Notes: generated from the letters alone by a model not told the origin. DNA of 64,000 nt from Cryptomeria japonica (GCF_030272615.1 NC_081411.1:159541471-159605470); one strand, 5' to 3'; counted from the stretch's first letter, positions 21,155 to 33,603 are shown. Translations and numbers: made by a program.

Positions 21155-24100
21155 TTGTGCTTTCATGGAATGTGAGGGGCTTGAACAATGGCCCTAGACA
21201 AAAACCTGTTCGGGAATTGATTAGGAATCATTCCCCTGATGTCCTATTCTTGCAAGAAACTAAACTTTCGGTAGAGACTATGATGGGCCTGGTGTCGAAG
21301 CTTTGGGGGCGAGGTGAGTGTCGGTATATTGGGGCAATTGGTTCCTCTGGAGGGGTGGCCTGCCTTTGGAACCCTTTAAGGTTTCGCTCTGTTTGGTGGG
21401 TTGCCTTGAGATCTTTGTTATCTGGGATTGTCTCTAGTCTTGAGACTGGGGAATTTATTTTGTTTTCTAACATCTATGCCCCTGCTGATCTTCAGAGTAA
21501 GCAGAACTTGTGGTCTCATATTTCTTGTATGCGAAGGCTGGTCCCTTTTCATTCTTGGATTATGGCGGGAGATTTCAATGCAATCCTTGAGTTGAGTGAG
21601 AAGAAGGGGGGTATTATACAATTGGAACCCTCTTCTTTCCTTTTTCAGGATAGTATATCATCATTGCATCTTGTTGACATTAAGCCTGGTAATGGTTTGT
21701 TCACTTGGAACAATAGGAGGGTGGGGGAGTATTGGATTGCAGAGAGGTTGGATCGTTTTCTGGTTTCTAGTTTTTGGATTGGTGGGGGGTGGTCCACAAG
21801 TTCTGGAATTATTGACCGAAGAGGGTCAGACCACTGGCCCATCAATTTGGTTTCTTCTTTGGCTCAGTTCGCTCGCTCTCCTTCTTTCAAATTCCAACTT
21901 ATGTGGGTTCGGGATCCTGCTTTGTAGGGTCTTGTAGCGGAGTGGTGGAGGAAAGGGAGGCTGACCTTTGGCACTGCTATGTACACTTTTGCCAAACAGT
22001 TGCAATTTATTAAGTTTCAGCTTAAACAGTGGAACCGTCAAGGTTTCAGGAATATTTTTTATGCTAAGAAAGTTGCTCAAATTGTGCTAAATGGCATCAC
22101 CAATGAAATCAGAGAGCATGGTTTGTCTGAGGCCTTGCTTAGGAAGGAAGACAGGTTTGTCAAGGTTGTAGAGGAATGGGAGCTCAGGGAAGAAATATAT
22201 GGGAAACAGAGAGATCATATTGATTGGCTTCAGGCGGGGGATAAGAACACTGCTTTCTTCTTCAACTCAGTGAAAGCGAGAAGACAGGGAAATTCCATCC
22301 TTGTTTTGGTCAATGATAGAGGTGAACAGTGTTTATCCTTGCAAGAGATCTCTAGGGAGTCGTTACAATATTTATGGTCCCTCTTTAGTGAGGACTCTCA
22401 GGGGGAATCGGTGGAGGAGAATCAAGATCTTGATTGCATTCCTTCACTTGTCACTGGGGAGATGAACGAGCAGCTCTTGGGTCCTATTTTGTCAGAAGAA
22501 CTTGAGAGGGTTGTTTTTCACATGAGGAAAGGAAAATCTCTTGGACCGGATGGGTTCCCAGTTGAATTCTTTCAAGATTTCTGGGATATTATCAAACTGG
22601 ACTTACTGGAAGTAGTCCAGGAGTCCTTGAGGAATAAGAAAATGCTTCGGGCTTTGAATGCTACTTTCATTGCTCTAATACCCAAGTGTGATGGGGTTGA
22701 CCGGTTTAGCCAGTTCCACCCTATCTCTCTCTGCAATGTGATTTATAAGATCATCTCTAAGCTGATAGCGGATAGGTTGAAAAAGTGTCTAGGGGATGTT
22801 ATCTCTGAGTAGCAGAGTAGGTTTGTGGAAGGGCGCCAAATTTTGGATGGTGTGGTCATTGCTACAGAGACCATTCATTCTATGGAAGCCTCCAAGGAAA
22901 AAGATATGTTTATCAAGTTGGATATGGCTAAGGCTTACAATAGAGTTCGGTGGTCCTTCCTCTAGAAGATCCTCAGGGTTTTTGACTTTGCTGATGAGTA
23001 GATCCAATAGGTTATGAGTTGTGTTACATCTACTTCTTTCTTTGTGCTAATCAATGGAGATCATACCTAGCTGTTTGGTGCTTCTAGGGGTATTCGCCAG
23101 GGGGACCCTCTCTCCCCTTATTTATTCATTCTTCTAGTTGAGGTCTGAGGAGGCTGATTAAGCATAATGTGGGTCTGGGTATTATTCAGGGTTGGAGTTG
23201 GGGTAATGACTTACGGTCGCAGTCTCGTTTGCAGTTTGTTTTGGATGTTTATCTGGCGGCCTTTGGCCAGTTGATCAATGAGGATAAATCTTGTATCCTC
23301 TTCTTCAACACACCTGGAACTATTCAAAGGAGGATTTCTCTTATCTTGAGATTCCAAGTTGACTCTCTGCCCCTAACTTATTTGGGTTTCCTATTTCTCC
23401 TGGTAACCCTCCTAGGGAGTCATGGCAGGGTATCTTGGATAAATTTCGCACGAAGGTTGATCACTAGACTCACAGATGGTTATCCTTTGCTGGGAGGGTC
23501 CAACTGATTCATTTGGTGGTTTAAGCTCTTCCGATTTATTGATTCATGCTACACGTGGCTCCTAAGTGGTTCTTGAAGGGTTTGGACTCTCTAGCTAGGC
23601 AATTTTTATGGGCAGGCAATCTTTCCTCTTCCAAATGGAGTCTTGTCGATTGGGACTCGGTGTCTAACCCAAAGCAGTCGGGGGGCCTTGGTTTAAGGTA
23701 AGCTATTTTATTTGGGGAAGCTCTGGCGGCTAAATTGTACTAGAGGTGGTGTGTTGAGCAGGATCGAAGTTGGGCTAGGATTTTGGCCAACAAATATATG
23801 CAACGAATCCTGATGGAGGAAATCCCTAGATATCCTCTCAAGGTAAAAGGCTCAACGATCTGGTGTACTCTCAAGAGGGGAGCTTCTCTCATTGAGGCAG
23901 GTCTCTTTTGGATTTGCGGGAGGGGGGAAGAGGTCCTCTTTTGGAACGACTCTTGGTATGGATGTCCCCATCCTTGTTCAGTTTCCTAACCTTGGGAATC
24001 TGAGTCAGAGGTTTTTGGAGGCAAGGTGGTCAAGAGTGAGTGACTTCAAGGATGTTTATAGGTGTGGATGGCTGGATTTGGAGCAGTGAAAGGCTCGTAA

Positions 24101-25391
24101 TGAGTGGTCAGTTGCTAGGATGGAGGAAGAGTGTGCTGAGTTGCATGGTATTCTAGCAAGTAGACACTATAGTTCCCTCAAAGGTAGGGATGGACTTGCT
24201 TGGTCTCCAAATCCTAAGGGCATCTTTACTGTGGCTAGTGGATATCGGGAACTGTTGAACCGAATACTGGAGGGAAGAGAGGTGCACTGGTGGAAATAGG
24301 TGTGGAATAAATTTTCTTGGCCGAAGTGTAATTGCTTTGCTTGGACCTTGACTTTTAATAGATGCCTAACTTGGGACAATATCTGCAAGCAAGGATTCTT
24401 GGGGCCTTCTATCTGTGCTTTGTGTGGTGATGGGGAGGAAGATTCCTCACACCTGTTCTTCAGATGCCCCTTCTCTTTACTTATTTGGCATTATTGGTGG
24501 GTAGTGTGGAAGTATCCTTGTGTTCACGCGGTTTCTCTGGTGGAGTTTTGGAGCAGTTTAGGTAGACCTCCTATCTTGTCCTCCTTCCTCCAGACTGTCT
24601 GGTATATTGGGCCCATTTTCATTCTGTGGCAAATCTGGCTCGAGAGGAATAGGAGGATCTTTCATGAGGTCAAATTGTTAGTTCAACAAGTGTGGAATAG
24701 AATCATTGTTATGATTCGGGTGATGGTGGAAGCTAAATGTGAGGTGAATTTTCCTCTGGGTAGAGATGAGGCGGATATTGTGAGTAGGTGTGGTTTACAG
24801 GAGTTGTCTCCCGCCTCAGCTTGTGTCAGGAGAGGTAGACATGCTATGAAGAAGGTTCAAAGGGTGGGAAGGTGGATACCCCCTCAGGATGAGTTTATCA
24901 AGATTAACATCGATGGTTCATCTAGGGGTAACCCAGGTCCTACTGGAGTTGGTGGTGTTGGTAGAAATAGTACGGGGGAGGTAATTTTCCTCTTTTCAGT
25001 GCATAAAGGGTGGCAATCTAATAATTTTATGGAGGGATTTGCGATTCTCTATGCCCTAAAGCGTGCTTGGGATTTGGGACGAAGGAAGGTTATTTGCGAA
25101 TCAGATTCACAAATTATTGTTAACTTGTTGACTGAGCAAAAGATGAGTGGGATTTAGTGGAAGTTGGCAGGGATTGTTCAGCAAATTCTTCAAATTAGTT
25201 CTTTAATGGAGCAGGTGTCTTTCATCCACATTCCTCATGAATGGAATAGAGTAGCTGATTGTTTGGCTAAGTGGGCCTCAAAACATGGTAGTGATTGGAA
25301 AGGTGAAGGTTGGGAGCATCTCTCCTCAGAGTATTGTCAAGACTTGCAGAAGATTTTTGCTGAAGACATGGATAGTTATGAAGCTGGTTGA
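21151..25391 (+). pseudogene. L1 ORF2: endonuclease, RT and RNase H, broken
   Basis: Starts at ATG 21151. An apurinic-type endonuclease (21151-21927) keeps SWNVRG, LQETKL, AGDFNAI and GSDHWP; TAG 21925-21927 follows. RT begins near 22400 and shows GPDGFPVEFF, IALIPK, KLDMAKAYNRV (first catalytic Asp) and GIRQGDPLSPYLF. The xxDD box is missing: QSRLQFV (ending 23239) runs straight into LDVYLAAFGQ, so about 20 residues are deleted. A zf-RVT region follows (24300-24500; CALCGDGEEDSSHLFFRC), then an RNase H domain (24890-25290) with NIDGSSRGNPGPTG, ESDSQ and RVADCLAKW, broken by TAG 25155-25157. Several other stops (22810, about 22963) and frame changes (23150, 23400, 23780) occur. It cannot make an active polymerase. 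Confidence 0.92.
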
Positions 25392-25467
25392 TTTGGGGCT
25401 AGTTTTGTGGTTCTTTTTTGGGGCCTTGGGGCTCTAGTTCTCTTTGTGATTCTTGTGTCTATTTTTC

Positions 25468-25473
25468 AATAAA
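25468..25473 (+). terminator. Polyadenylation signal of the L1 element
   Basis: AATAAA in the 3' UTR about 20 bp before the A-rich tail. Confidence 0.6.
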
Positions 25474-25508
25474 GTTTTTACCCCTTTATTCAAAAATAAA
25501 AATAAAAA

Positions 25509-26748
25509 TTGACGAGAGTATAGTTTGTTTTATATGATGTTTATTTTAAAAATATTAACTTTATAATTAATATTAATCTTTTGACATGTGAATGGTTTTC
25601 AAATTTAATCTAAAAAATAAAAGTTAGCATGAATAAGTTCTAATGTTTTCTTTTAGTGGACTCAAACCCAAGACCTTAACCACAACGTTGTGGGGTCATC
25701 CCTAATAAATTCTAATCCTTTATTACTGTAAATTCATGCAAAAAAAAAATATTTTCCTTTTATTTTCATCCAAATAGTATTCTTTTTAAAATCAATATAA
25801 TGTTCGGCCAAACTTATTCACAATAGTTCGACACCAAAAGTTTGGCTGAACTTATTTAGAATAGTTCAAAATAGTTCGGCCAAATTGAGTTCGACTAAAC
25901 TGAGTTTGGCCGAACTCACCTATGTGTCAGGTGACGTGGCAACAAAATCACCATTTTGTCTACATTTCTAAAAAATTTCACTTCTGCTCTATTTTTCTCC
26001 AAGCAGAATTTTTTTTACAAAAATAAAAAATGACATTTTGTAGAGTTCGAAGTCAGGTATCTGGAAGTCAGGTATCTGGACATATAATTTTTTATTTTTT
26101 GATTAATTTTAATATTTTTTTTGTTTTTAATCATTTCAAGAAGGTTTTTTAAGTTCAAAAAGAGGTTGATTTGAAAAAAATTTAAAAATATTAAATGATT
26201 TTAAAATATATATATTTTTCACTGAGAGAATCTTCTCCAAAAGGGTTATTGTTTTTTTATAATGAAAAAATTAGTAGACAAAAGGTGACGCCAAATGAAA
26301 ACTATCAAATTCAGCTATGTTAGACTTTAAAATATTATTACAAGAAAAATATATATCAAATTTAAAAAAAAACAATTAGCACTGCATATATATGTCCTCT
26401 ATTTGGAAAATTAAAATCGAAAAAAAGAAGTTTGTTTTCATTTTCTTTGCTGACGCCAACTAGAACCCCTGATTTTCAGCATTTTCCAACAATAAAAAAA
26501 TCTATCTTTAAATATATAAAAAAATGTCAAATTTAAAAAAAAATTAAAATAACAAATATAAATTTATTGATATTTATACATTTGATCAATTTACATCGTT
26601 TTGAAATGACCACTTTTATGTAGTTGAAGTTAAATAGTTTTAGTTGTGTTGGCCACTTCCTTTATAAAAGGGTTACACAACATTGTGCTTTTACCTAGAA
26701 GCCTTGCACTTGACCTATGAAAAAAACATTATGGATTTCAATCCAATT
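25509..26748. other. AT-rich spacer between two LINEs
   Basis: No gene seen. It contains a cluster of GTTCGGCCAAACT-like motifs (25803-25918) and, near 25650-25715 on the minus strand, a GGTTTGAGTCC sequence resembling a Pol III box B. The rest is simple A/T-rich sequence. Confidence 0.5.
25803..25918. repeat. Clustered direct and inverted GTTCGGCCAAACT motifs
   Basis: Five to six variants in 116 bp: GTTCGGCCAAACTT (25803), AGTTTGGCTGAACTT (about 25840), GTTCGGCCAAATT, GTTCGACTAAACT, and GAGTTTGGCCGAACTC near 25903. The last is an inverted copy, and the motif is itself nearly palindromic. Confidence 0.7.
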
Positions 26749-26934
26749 TTCTTTTCTTTTTTTTTTTTTTTTTGATCGATAAAAGGCCGAAGCCCTGAAG
26801 AGTTTTTTTTATTAATATAAATAAATATTTTACAGTGTGACCCCACTCGCTGCAGGCGCTGGTAGGAAAGAGCGGTGTTGAGAAAACCTCCAGCCTAGCC
26901 TGGGACCATAAGTCCTGTCCTTATACAAAATTAA

Positions 26935-27040
26935 CATGGGCATACCCATGACGAGATTTATTAAATACAAAATTTCCGTAGGCATACCCACGGTTTGATA
27001 TTCATTAAGATCTGTGCTTTCATACATGGGCATACCTATG
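26935..27040 (-). repeat. Three related hairpins in the LINE 3' UTR
   Basis: Dyads at 26935-26950 (CATGGG-cata-CCCATG), 26976-26993 (CCGTAGG-cata-CCCACGG) and 27025-27040 (CATGGG-cata-CCTATG), spaced 41 and 49 bp. The loop is constant while the arms vary and mostly still pair. Confidence 0.75.
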
Positions 27041-27680
27041 TCCCGTATATTCTCGATAAATGTTATCCTCTTGCTTTGTCGAGAAAGGTTCTTGAGTATC
27101 AGACAAGAAGTCTCCTCCTCCAAAAGTTAGCCATTATCACAATAACAAAGTGATGCATATTAATTTAAAGAGACTATTAGCCCAAATAAGAAAAATGAGT
27201 TAAAAATGATAAAGAAATGATTACCTCATCAAGATATCTGAATTAGCAATGGATTGTTTATCCATTCTAATTAACTATCCACTATCTGCCCATGTTAGTA
27301 GAGAATAGAATTTAAATAATAGCAATCCTATTTTACAGATCTCCATACTTATTCTGAAAGCCGGCTTGCCATAATGGGCCTGAATTAACATTATTACCTT
27401 ACATTTATATGTGCTACCAATTAGAACTCAGTGATAATCTTTACCTCAGCTAGAACGAAAAAACATTCAACTAGATTAAATCTAGCTCTGTTCTAATAAG
27501 TAAGGAAATATACAGATCAGAAAACACATAAATCTTGTATAAACATATGTGAATGTAAAAGGAAGGATGCATGAATGATTACATGATAAAATTCTAAACA
27601 TATATCAGTATATATATTTCAGCAATATATATAGAAATATATGTGTCTGATAAAAAGAAATATGGAAAGACAGAGCTAGA

Positions 27681-27790
<110 letters not shown>

Positions 27791-28000
27791 CCAAATGTGT
27801 GTTTCAAATGTGAGAATAAAATAGGATATAGCTGAGGATATATAAGTCACTCTATGTATATATATAAAGACGTATATCTATATACCCAAATGATATCTCA
27901 AAGTATACAAATACCTATACTATACATTAATAGACCTATCAGACATATATTAATATATTTGAAAGCTAGAATTAGAACTAAAAAAGAAACTAATAAGCAA

Positions 28001-29305
28001 TCATTCCATAATGTGGTTGCCGTTAGCACCTAGATTTGCTAAGGAGTCAGCTTCAGTATTACCCTCTCGGAAAGTGTGCTTGATAATTACCTCGGAAAAG
28101 GTTTCTATGATAAGATTGATTTCCTCAATTTTAGAATTCATAATCCAATTAGGAGTCTTCTTTGTGCAGATAGCATTAACGATAATTTGGGAGTCTCCTT
28201 CAATCACAACTTTGGACAAGTTTAGATTTTTACAGATTTTGAGGCCTTCCAGAGCGGCAAGGCATTCCGCCATGTTATTTGTAGTAGGCTTGATGGGGTG
28301 GGCATACTTGGAAATTGATTCTCCCTTCCAGTTCCTAATAATCCCACCGATGCCCGCCACTCCGGGATTACCCCTGGATGCTCCATCAAAATTCAGTTTT
28401 ACCCAACCTTCTTCGGGGGGAACCCAGGAGCAATTAGCTCTGTCAACTTGAGTCTTTGTGCCTCCTCTGCCAAAAAGATTTGGAATGATTAAAGAGGGCC
28501 ATTTAAGTCTGATCTTATTATCCCAGGATCTAAATGAATCCTCATAGCAAAAGATATTCCGGAGTTTGCTATTGATGTTTTCCGTAATTGAGGCCTCAAT
28601 TTTGTTAATTATGTTTTTCCAATCTAATTTCTGGTTAGTAAAAATTCTGCGATTACGTTCCTTCCAAATCTCCCATGCTAGTATACATGGGGAAATGGTC
28701 GAGATATCCTTATAAAGATTATCTTTGTAAAGAGTAGGCCAGGCTTTTAGGAGGCTTAGTAGGTCAAACGGAAGGGCTGTCTTCCAATCTAGACATTGCT
28801 GAAGCCAAATCCAACAATTTTGAGTGTAGGGACAGTTAAGCAACAGATGATTCACATCCTCCTCCTGACTTTCACATAAGGGGCACCTTGTAGGACCCTC
28901 GAAGCCTATCTTACGAATCCTATCCGATGTTAAAATTCTGTCCTGCAGAGCAGCCCACAGGAACATCCCAGCCTTGGGAAGACAGGCTTTGTTCCAGCAT
29001 AAATTAAGGGGAATGTCTAGATTGTCCATTTTCTCGTCTCGAATAATGGTTTTATAGCCATCTTTAACTGTGTATTCTCCATTATTAGAGCCAGCCCATA
29101 CAAGGGAGTCAGGCCTATTTTTAATAGTGATATTCCTATCTTTTAAGATACTAAATAACTTTTGGCTTTCTAGATTAAACAATATTCCTCTTGAGGTTAA
29201 ATTTGTATCATAATCGTTGTTAAGGCTAATCCAATTTTCATCCACCCATTTAAATAAAATAAAAATTCTTAATAAAGACATTCCAAAACTTACAATTAAG
29301 TGCAC
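28001..29305 (-). pseudogene. LINE ORF2 C-terminus: zf-RVT and RNase H
   Basis: An open stretch of 434 codons representing only the 3' part of L1 ORF2. It begins in the linker (PDSLVWAGSNNGEYTVKDGY), continues with a zf-RVT region (CWNKACLPKAGMFLW and CPLCESQEEDVNHLLLNCP), and ends with an intact-looking RNase H domain. RNase H motifs seen are NFDGASRGNPGVAGIGG, the AECLAALEGL helix, EGDSQIIVNA and TEADSLANLGANG. RNase H would remove the RNA strand after reverse transcription. No endonuclease or RT precedes it, so it is a fragment although its frame is unbroken. Confidence 0.88.
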
Positions 29306-29434
29306 GTTGTTGGAGATCTTGAGATTTTGAAAGAAGTTTTGTCTCCAAAAAGGTTAAATTCAGCTTACTTTGGTGCTCTGCCAACAGATCTTTTATAGTT
29401 GGAATAGATGTCAGTTTATCTCCATCTATTTCTT

Positions 29435-30210
29435 TTACCCCATCCAATATATTTTGATTGGCACATCTCTTAAATACATCTTATCTTTTAGGCTTCCCTC
29501 TTGCCCATCTAGTTCATCCCATGAGGAGGAACTATGAACCTTCTTCACCCAAATCATCTTATTTGAGAGAGCATGATTTATATTTTTATTCAAAAACCCC
29601 TGGTCCTGGTTTATCCATGTATCTAAAAAGCAAGGATCTATCTTATGTTTGTTGAAAGCATTCTTTTCAGATCGAGAAATCTGGTTTTGAGATAACCACC
29701 AGTTCTTTTGTTGAAAACCCAAATCTGCATTGCTCTTCTCAGGAACCTTGTAAGGAAGAAAATTGCTCGAACCAAATGGATTTTGATACCGAAATTGAAA
29801 CCCCTTCTTCTCCCGTAGCAACCTATCAATTTATTGAAACCCAAATTTTGGCCTATCATTCCAAAGCTTGAAATCTTCCTTTCTAGCCTTCTCAATGCTC
29901 CAATATTCATTAGACCATGCCTTTTTTGGTAACCTAGGATTAACTAATCTCCCATAGGGCATGAGAGGATAGATAAGGATATTGTTTGGAAAAGAGAGTG
30001 GGTTTTTATCACTGGAAGACAATATATTATGTTGATTTTTGTTTCTTTCTAACCCAACTCTACCAAAATTCGCAGGTCTCCCAAAGGGCAAGAGAGGAGA
30101 GATATGAATATTGTTCGGATAAGAGAGGAGGTTTTGGCCACCAAAAAATGATATATTCTATTGCCCTCTGATTCTCTCTAACCCAACTCTGTCAAATTTT
30201 TCTAGGTACC
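29435..30210 (-). pseudogene. Decayed frame upstream in the LINE, possibly ORF1
   Basis: Minus-strand frames at 29831-30091 and 29435-29821 are compositionally protein-like (Asn, Lys and Ser rich; for example LPKKAWSNEYWSIEKARK) and separated by a stop. They contain no motif I can assign. Position 5' of the ORF2 remnant suggests ORF1 or the ORF1-ORF2 junction. A 129 bp (43-codon) tandem duplication lies at 29951-30208. Confidence 0.4.
29951..30208 (-). repeat. 129 bp tandem duplication, in-frame length
   Basis: Copies at 29951-30079 and 30080-30208 share 'cccatagggcatgagagga' (second copy 'cccaaagggcaagagagga') and 'ctaacccaactct'. The period is a multiple of three, so the repeat would add 43 residues without shifting the frame. 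Confidence 0.7.
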
Positions 30211-30430
30211 ATTTGGGCTTCCCTGCCCTCTTGATCTATCTTTGCCCCTTCTTGAAAATCGAGGGGCATTGATTGCCCAACCTTCCATCGAATCGACTCT
30301 AATGGTCTTTGTCTCTTGCCATACAAATTTTAAACCTACAAAGATTGTTTCACTACAACTATTTAAAAAAAAAAAAATTCTTTATGAATTATAAAGTAAA
30401 AATAATTAATAAAATATTTCATAAAATAAC

Positions 30431-31505
30431 TGTAAGGGAGAAAATTTGTCACCTCAAGGAAAAACTAACCCTATGTTACCTCCTCGAACTGGCGCTAAGA
30501 TGAGCCTAGGGATAACATAATTATGCAAAAAGTGTCTAACACCCGAGAGCCTTCTCTAGACAACTCTGCAGAGCCTCTGTCCTTGGGATGAGCATACGAC
30601 GTGCTATCATCTTGTACAAACGGAGCGCAGAAAGTGGATAGAGAGTCTATGATGTACTAATAGAATTTCCAGAATGACTAAACAATTCTAAAATGATTGG
30701 AAAGCATGAATCACGAAATAGGATAAGAAAATACTAAAGGAGTAAGAAAATCTGACAACAGGTCCACACTATGAAGCCTCCCACAACTCGACATCTTCCT
30801 CATGACGATATTCCTACACACATATAAGAGAGGAAAATGTTAGGGCTGTGTTTTGGATTCTACCTAAGTCAGACCCCCATTTTGGTGTTTCCAGCTCCAC
30901 AGACAACCCAAGAAGCCACAGGAAAAGAGAAATGATAAAGATAATAGATAATGCAATACAAGATTGGAAATAAATATTGGAAAGTGCAAGAAGAGAGGTT
31001 TGAGTAGACTCCCCTTTCACGAACGATTGTTGGAGTGCTGGTGTGAAGTGTTTGAAATGCTTGAAGTTCTTGAAGTGCTGCAACAATGGTTGTGTTCTCC
31101 AAAATAATCTCCAAGATCTCCACCCGTAGGAAGGAATACCAAAAATGCCCCAAAAAAATCCCCTCCAATGCCTCTAATATGAAAGATAAAGGCCTAAGAA
31201 GGATTTTAGATGTTAGTGGGCACATGCAGAGGCATTATGATTCCTTCTAGGTGCAGCCATAACGCACAAACAACCACCTACGGACTATCAGATTCGTGGG
31301 ACGCTAGCACATCACATGGACGTCTCCATGCCACGACAGTGTCCCCAAGGGTGACAAGTTGGCAGAGTTGGGAATACTTTGGCCAAAGATGAGAAGGGTG
31401 GTCTAAGTGGACAAAAGAACAAGATGGCAGAGTCTGACCTCCAACACATGGGGAAGGCACCATTTGTCACGTTTATCGCAAAGGGGTGAGATTTTCTACA
31501 CTACA
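30431..31505 (-). repeat. 3' LTR of the RT-less Gypsy element
   Basis: 1,075 bp, aligned along its length with 37652-38763 but clearly diverged with indels, so the insertion is old. Confidence 0.88.
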
Positions 31506-31520
31506 TTTTGGCCCCACTTT
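31506..31520 (-). other. Polypurine tract of the Gypsy element
   Basis: Minus strand AAAGTGGGGCCAAAA directly adjoins the 3' LTR, the usual plant Gypsy form. Confidence 0.85.
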
Positions 31521-32065
31521 AGCAAGCATGTCTCCACCAAGGGATGCAAAGCTAAAGTAGAGAAAGGGATGAAAGAAAAAAAAGTAGCTATAGGGAGGCA
31601 AATTTTTGTTGGTCAAATGAGGTTTCCCCCAGCGAGATGATGCCAAGATTTGGAATGGATATTAGTACTTGGTACATCGCAAACACGCTACCTGCGGACT
31701 AGCCTGATGGATGGTAAGGTAAAGAAGTAGATAACGTAACAAAAACAAACCTCACTTTGGAGGAAAGCCCCTGGTTATGGAAAGATGCAAGATAAGTGGT
31801 CGCCATTGGTATAAGATATATGGGTATGGTTAGCAAGATGTGCCATGCTAGATAGCCATATGATAGGGCATGACATGCCGATATGGATGACCATATGATA
31901 GGGCGAGATGACTGCTAGCATGGGTAGCGATACACTAGATAGCCATGTGATAAGGAAGATGAATCTATATATTTGTCAGCATGGGTAGCGACATGCGAGA
32001 TTACCATGCGATAGGGCAAGTGAATTTTGTAAGTAGTAGATTGGCCCTTACCAAGGCAAACAAGA

Positions 32066-32260
32066 AAAATAGATCAAGAATGGTTTGGCCCCCATTTAGG
32101 TGATCTTCGGAACATATCAAGTGGCTTTTACCCCCATCTAGACAATCTTGGAAAAGAAAAAAGATCGAGTGATTTGGCCCCCACCTAGGTGATCTTGGAA
32201 AAGAGAAAGATCGAGTGGTTTGGCCCCCACCTAGGCGATCTTGGAAAAGAGAAAGATCGA
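32066..32260 (-). repeat. 46 bp tandem repeats containing PPT-like sequence
   Basis: About four units, the last two exactly 46 bp apart (32163, 32209, 32255). Each contains TTTGGCCCCCACCTAGG on the plus strand, so GTGGGGGCCAAA on the minus strand, closely resembling the element's own purine tract. Confidence 0.85.
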
Positions 32261-33603
32261 TAGGCGAACATGAAAAAGCAACTAGCAAAGGAAACAAATG
32301 CAAGAGATAAAAAATAAAATGTATCTATGATGGCCCCCCTTAGAATGATATGCGTGGAAGGCATGTTATTCTAAGGAGAAGAGCGATTGTGGTACATCAA
32401 CATAGCCAAATGTTTCCATGGAATGCCACTAAGAGTAAGTAGCACAAAGATATCCACAACATCAAAAGATGCAATGCAAGAGGACAAGGGGATTCAATAA
32501 TTTGGCATCAAAACCCATAGCAAAATCAAAAGGATATATAGTATCACTGCGAGTTGGGTGTATTGTCATAGCAACAAAGGTTTCAAATCAGAAGAAGAGC
32601 ACATGAAGACAAAGATAAAATTAAATTTCAAGTCAACATGGAAGAAGGCAAAAGGATGGCCCCAATGCTTTGCATCATTCCCGAATGTCAAAAATCAAGA
32701 TATGATAGATAGGAGAAGTAGATAGACAAATAGAGGAATGTGTACGATAGAAAATCCCCTATATCTGAGCACCTACGGAATAACTCGAGTCCTGCATGAG
32801 AGAATGACGACGAAAGACAATCAACCTCCCGTATCCAAGTACCCACAGAGTGATTTGGGTCTCACAGGAGGGAACTAATAGATAAAGCAAGCACAAGGGA
32901 ACACAATCACATGCACATACAAGCATATGAAGATAAAGAGATAAAAAGCTAAAGGTCATCCCATAGGAGATCATTGTCCTCCCAATCTAGGTCATAGCGA
33001 GAAGGTGGAAGAGCTCAAAGAGGGACAACAGTTAGAGCAGCACCAGGTGCCTCACTCGCAGCGAGAGCGAGGGGTGAGGCCACATCAACATTGGTGTCCA
33101 CAAGCTCAGAGGAGGTGAGGGTCAAAGATCATGTAAAGATCAAAGACAAGGCTGGAATATCCTCTAATGAGTCGAACATGCAAGCTTTTGTGGATGAAGC
33201 AGGTGACTCGCTTGGAGAAGATGAAACAAAGACAAGATTGCCAATCCCCAGAAGGGGGCACTGGCAAAATCAAGAGAAGGCGAGGCCTTCTCGACCACAC
33301 AAATAGAAACAAGCAAACCAATAGGCACTGAGACAGCCAAATGAAGGGATGAAGAATATACCTGCGATGATTTGCGACGTCGAAACTCTGGGATAGGGCC
33401 CTACTTGAACTTGCATTTATACGGGACAAAAGTGTCAAGTCTCCTATCGACCGTAGCAGGCTGAAGGACCTTGAGAAAGCTCAGATGCTGAAGCGGAGGT
33501 AGAACAGGTGGAGCAGACAGAGTTGCGCCAGACACCACCTATGTGTGCGACATGTTGAAAGACTAGGAATAAGGAGTCATGTCCGACAAAGACATGATAA
33601 GAG

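Larger units (their letters stand above)
19350..25508 (+). mobile_element. Degraded plant L1 (LINE) retrotransposon
   Basis: A GC-rich 5' region (about 19370-19720), two ORFs in L1 order, a short 3' UTR with AATAAA (25468-25473) and an A-rich tail (about 25491-25508). Near full length but disabled by at least three stops in ORF1, many stops and frameshifts in ORF2, and loss of the RT active site. No target duplication was identified, so the 5' limit is approximate. Confidence 0.9.
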
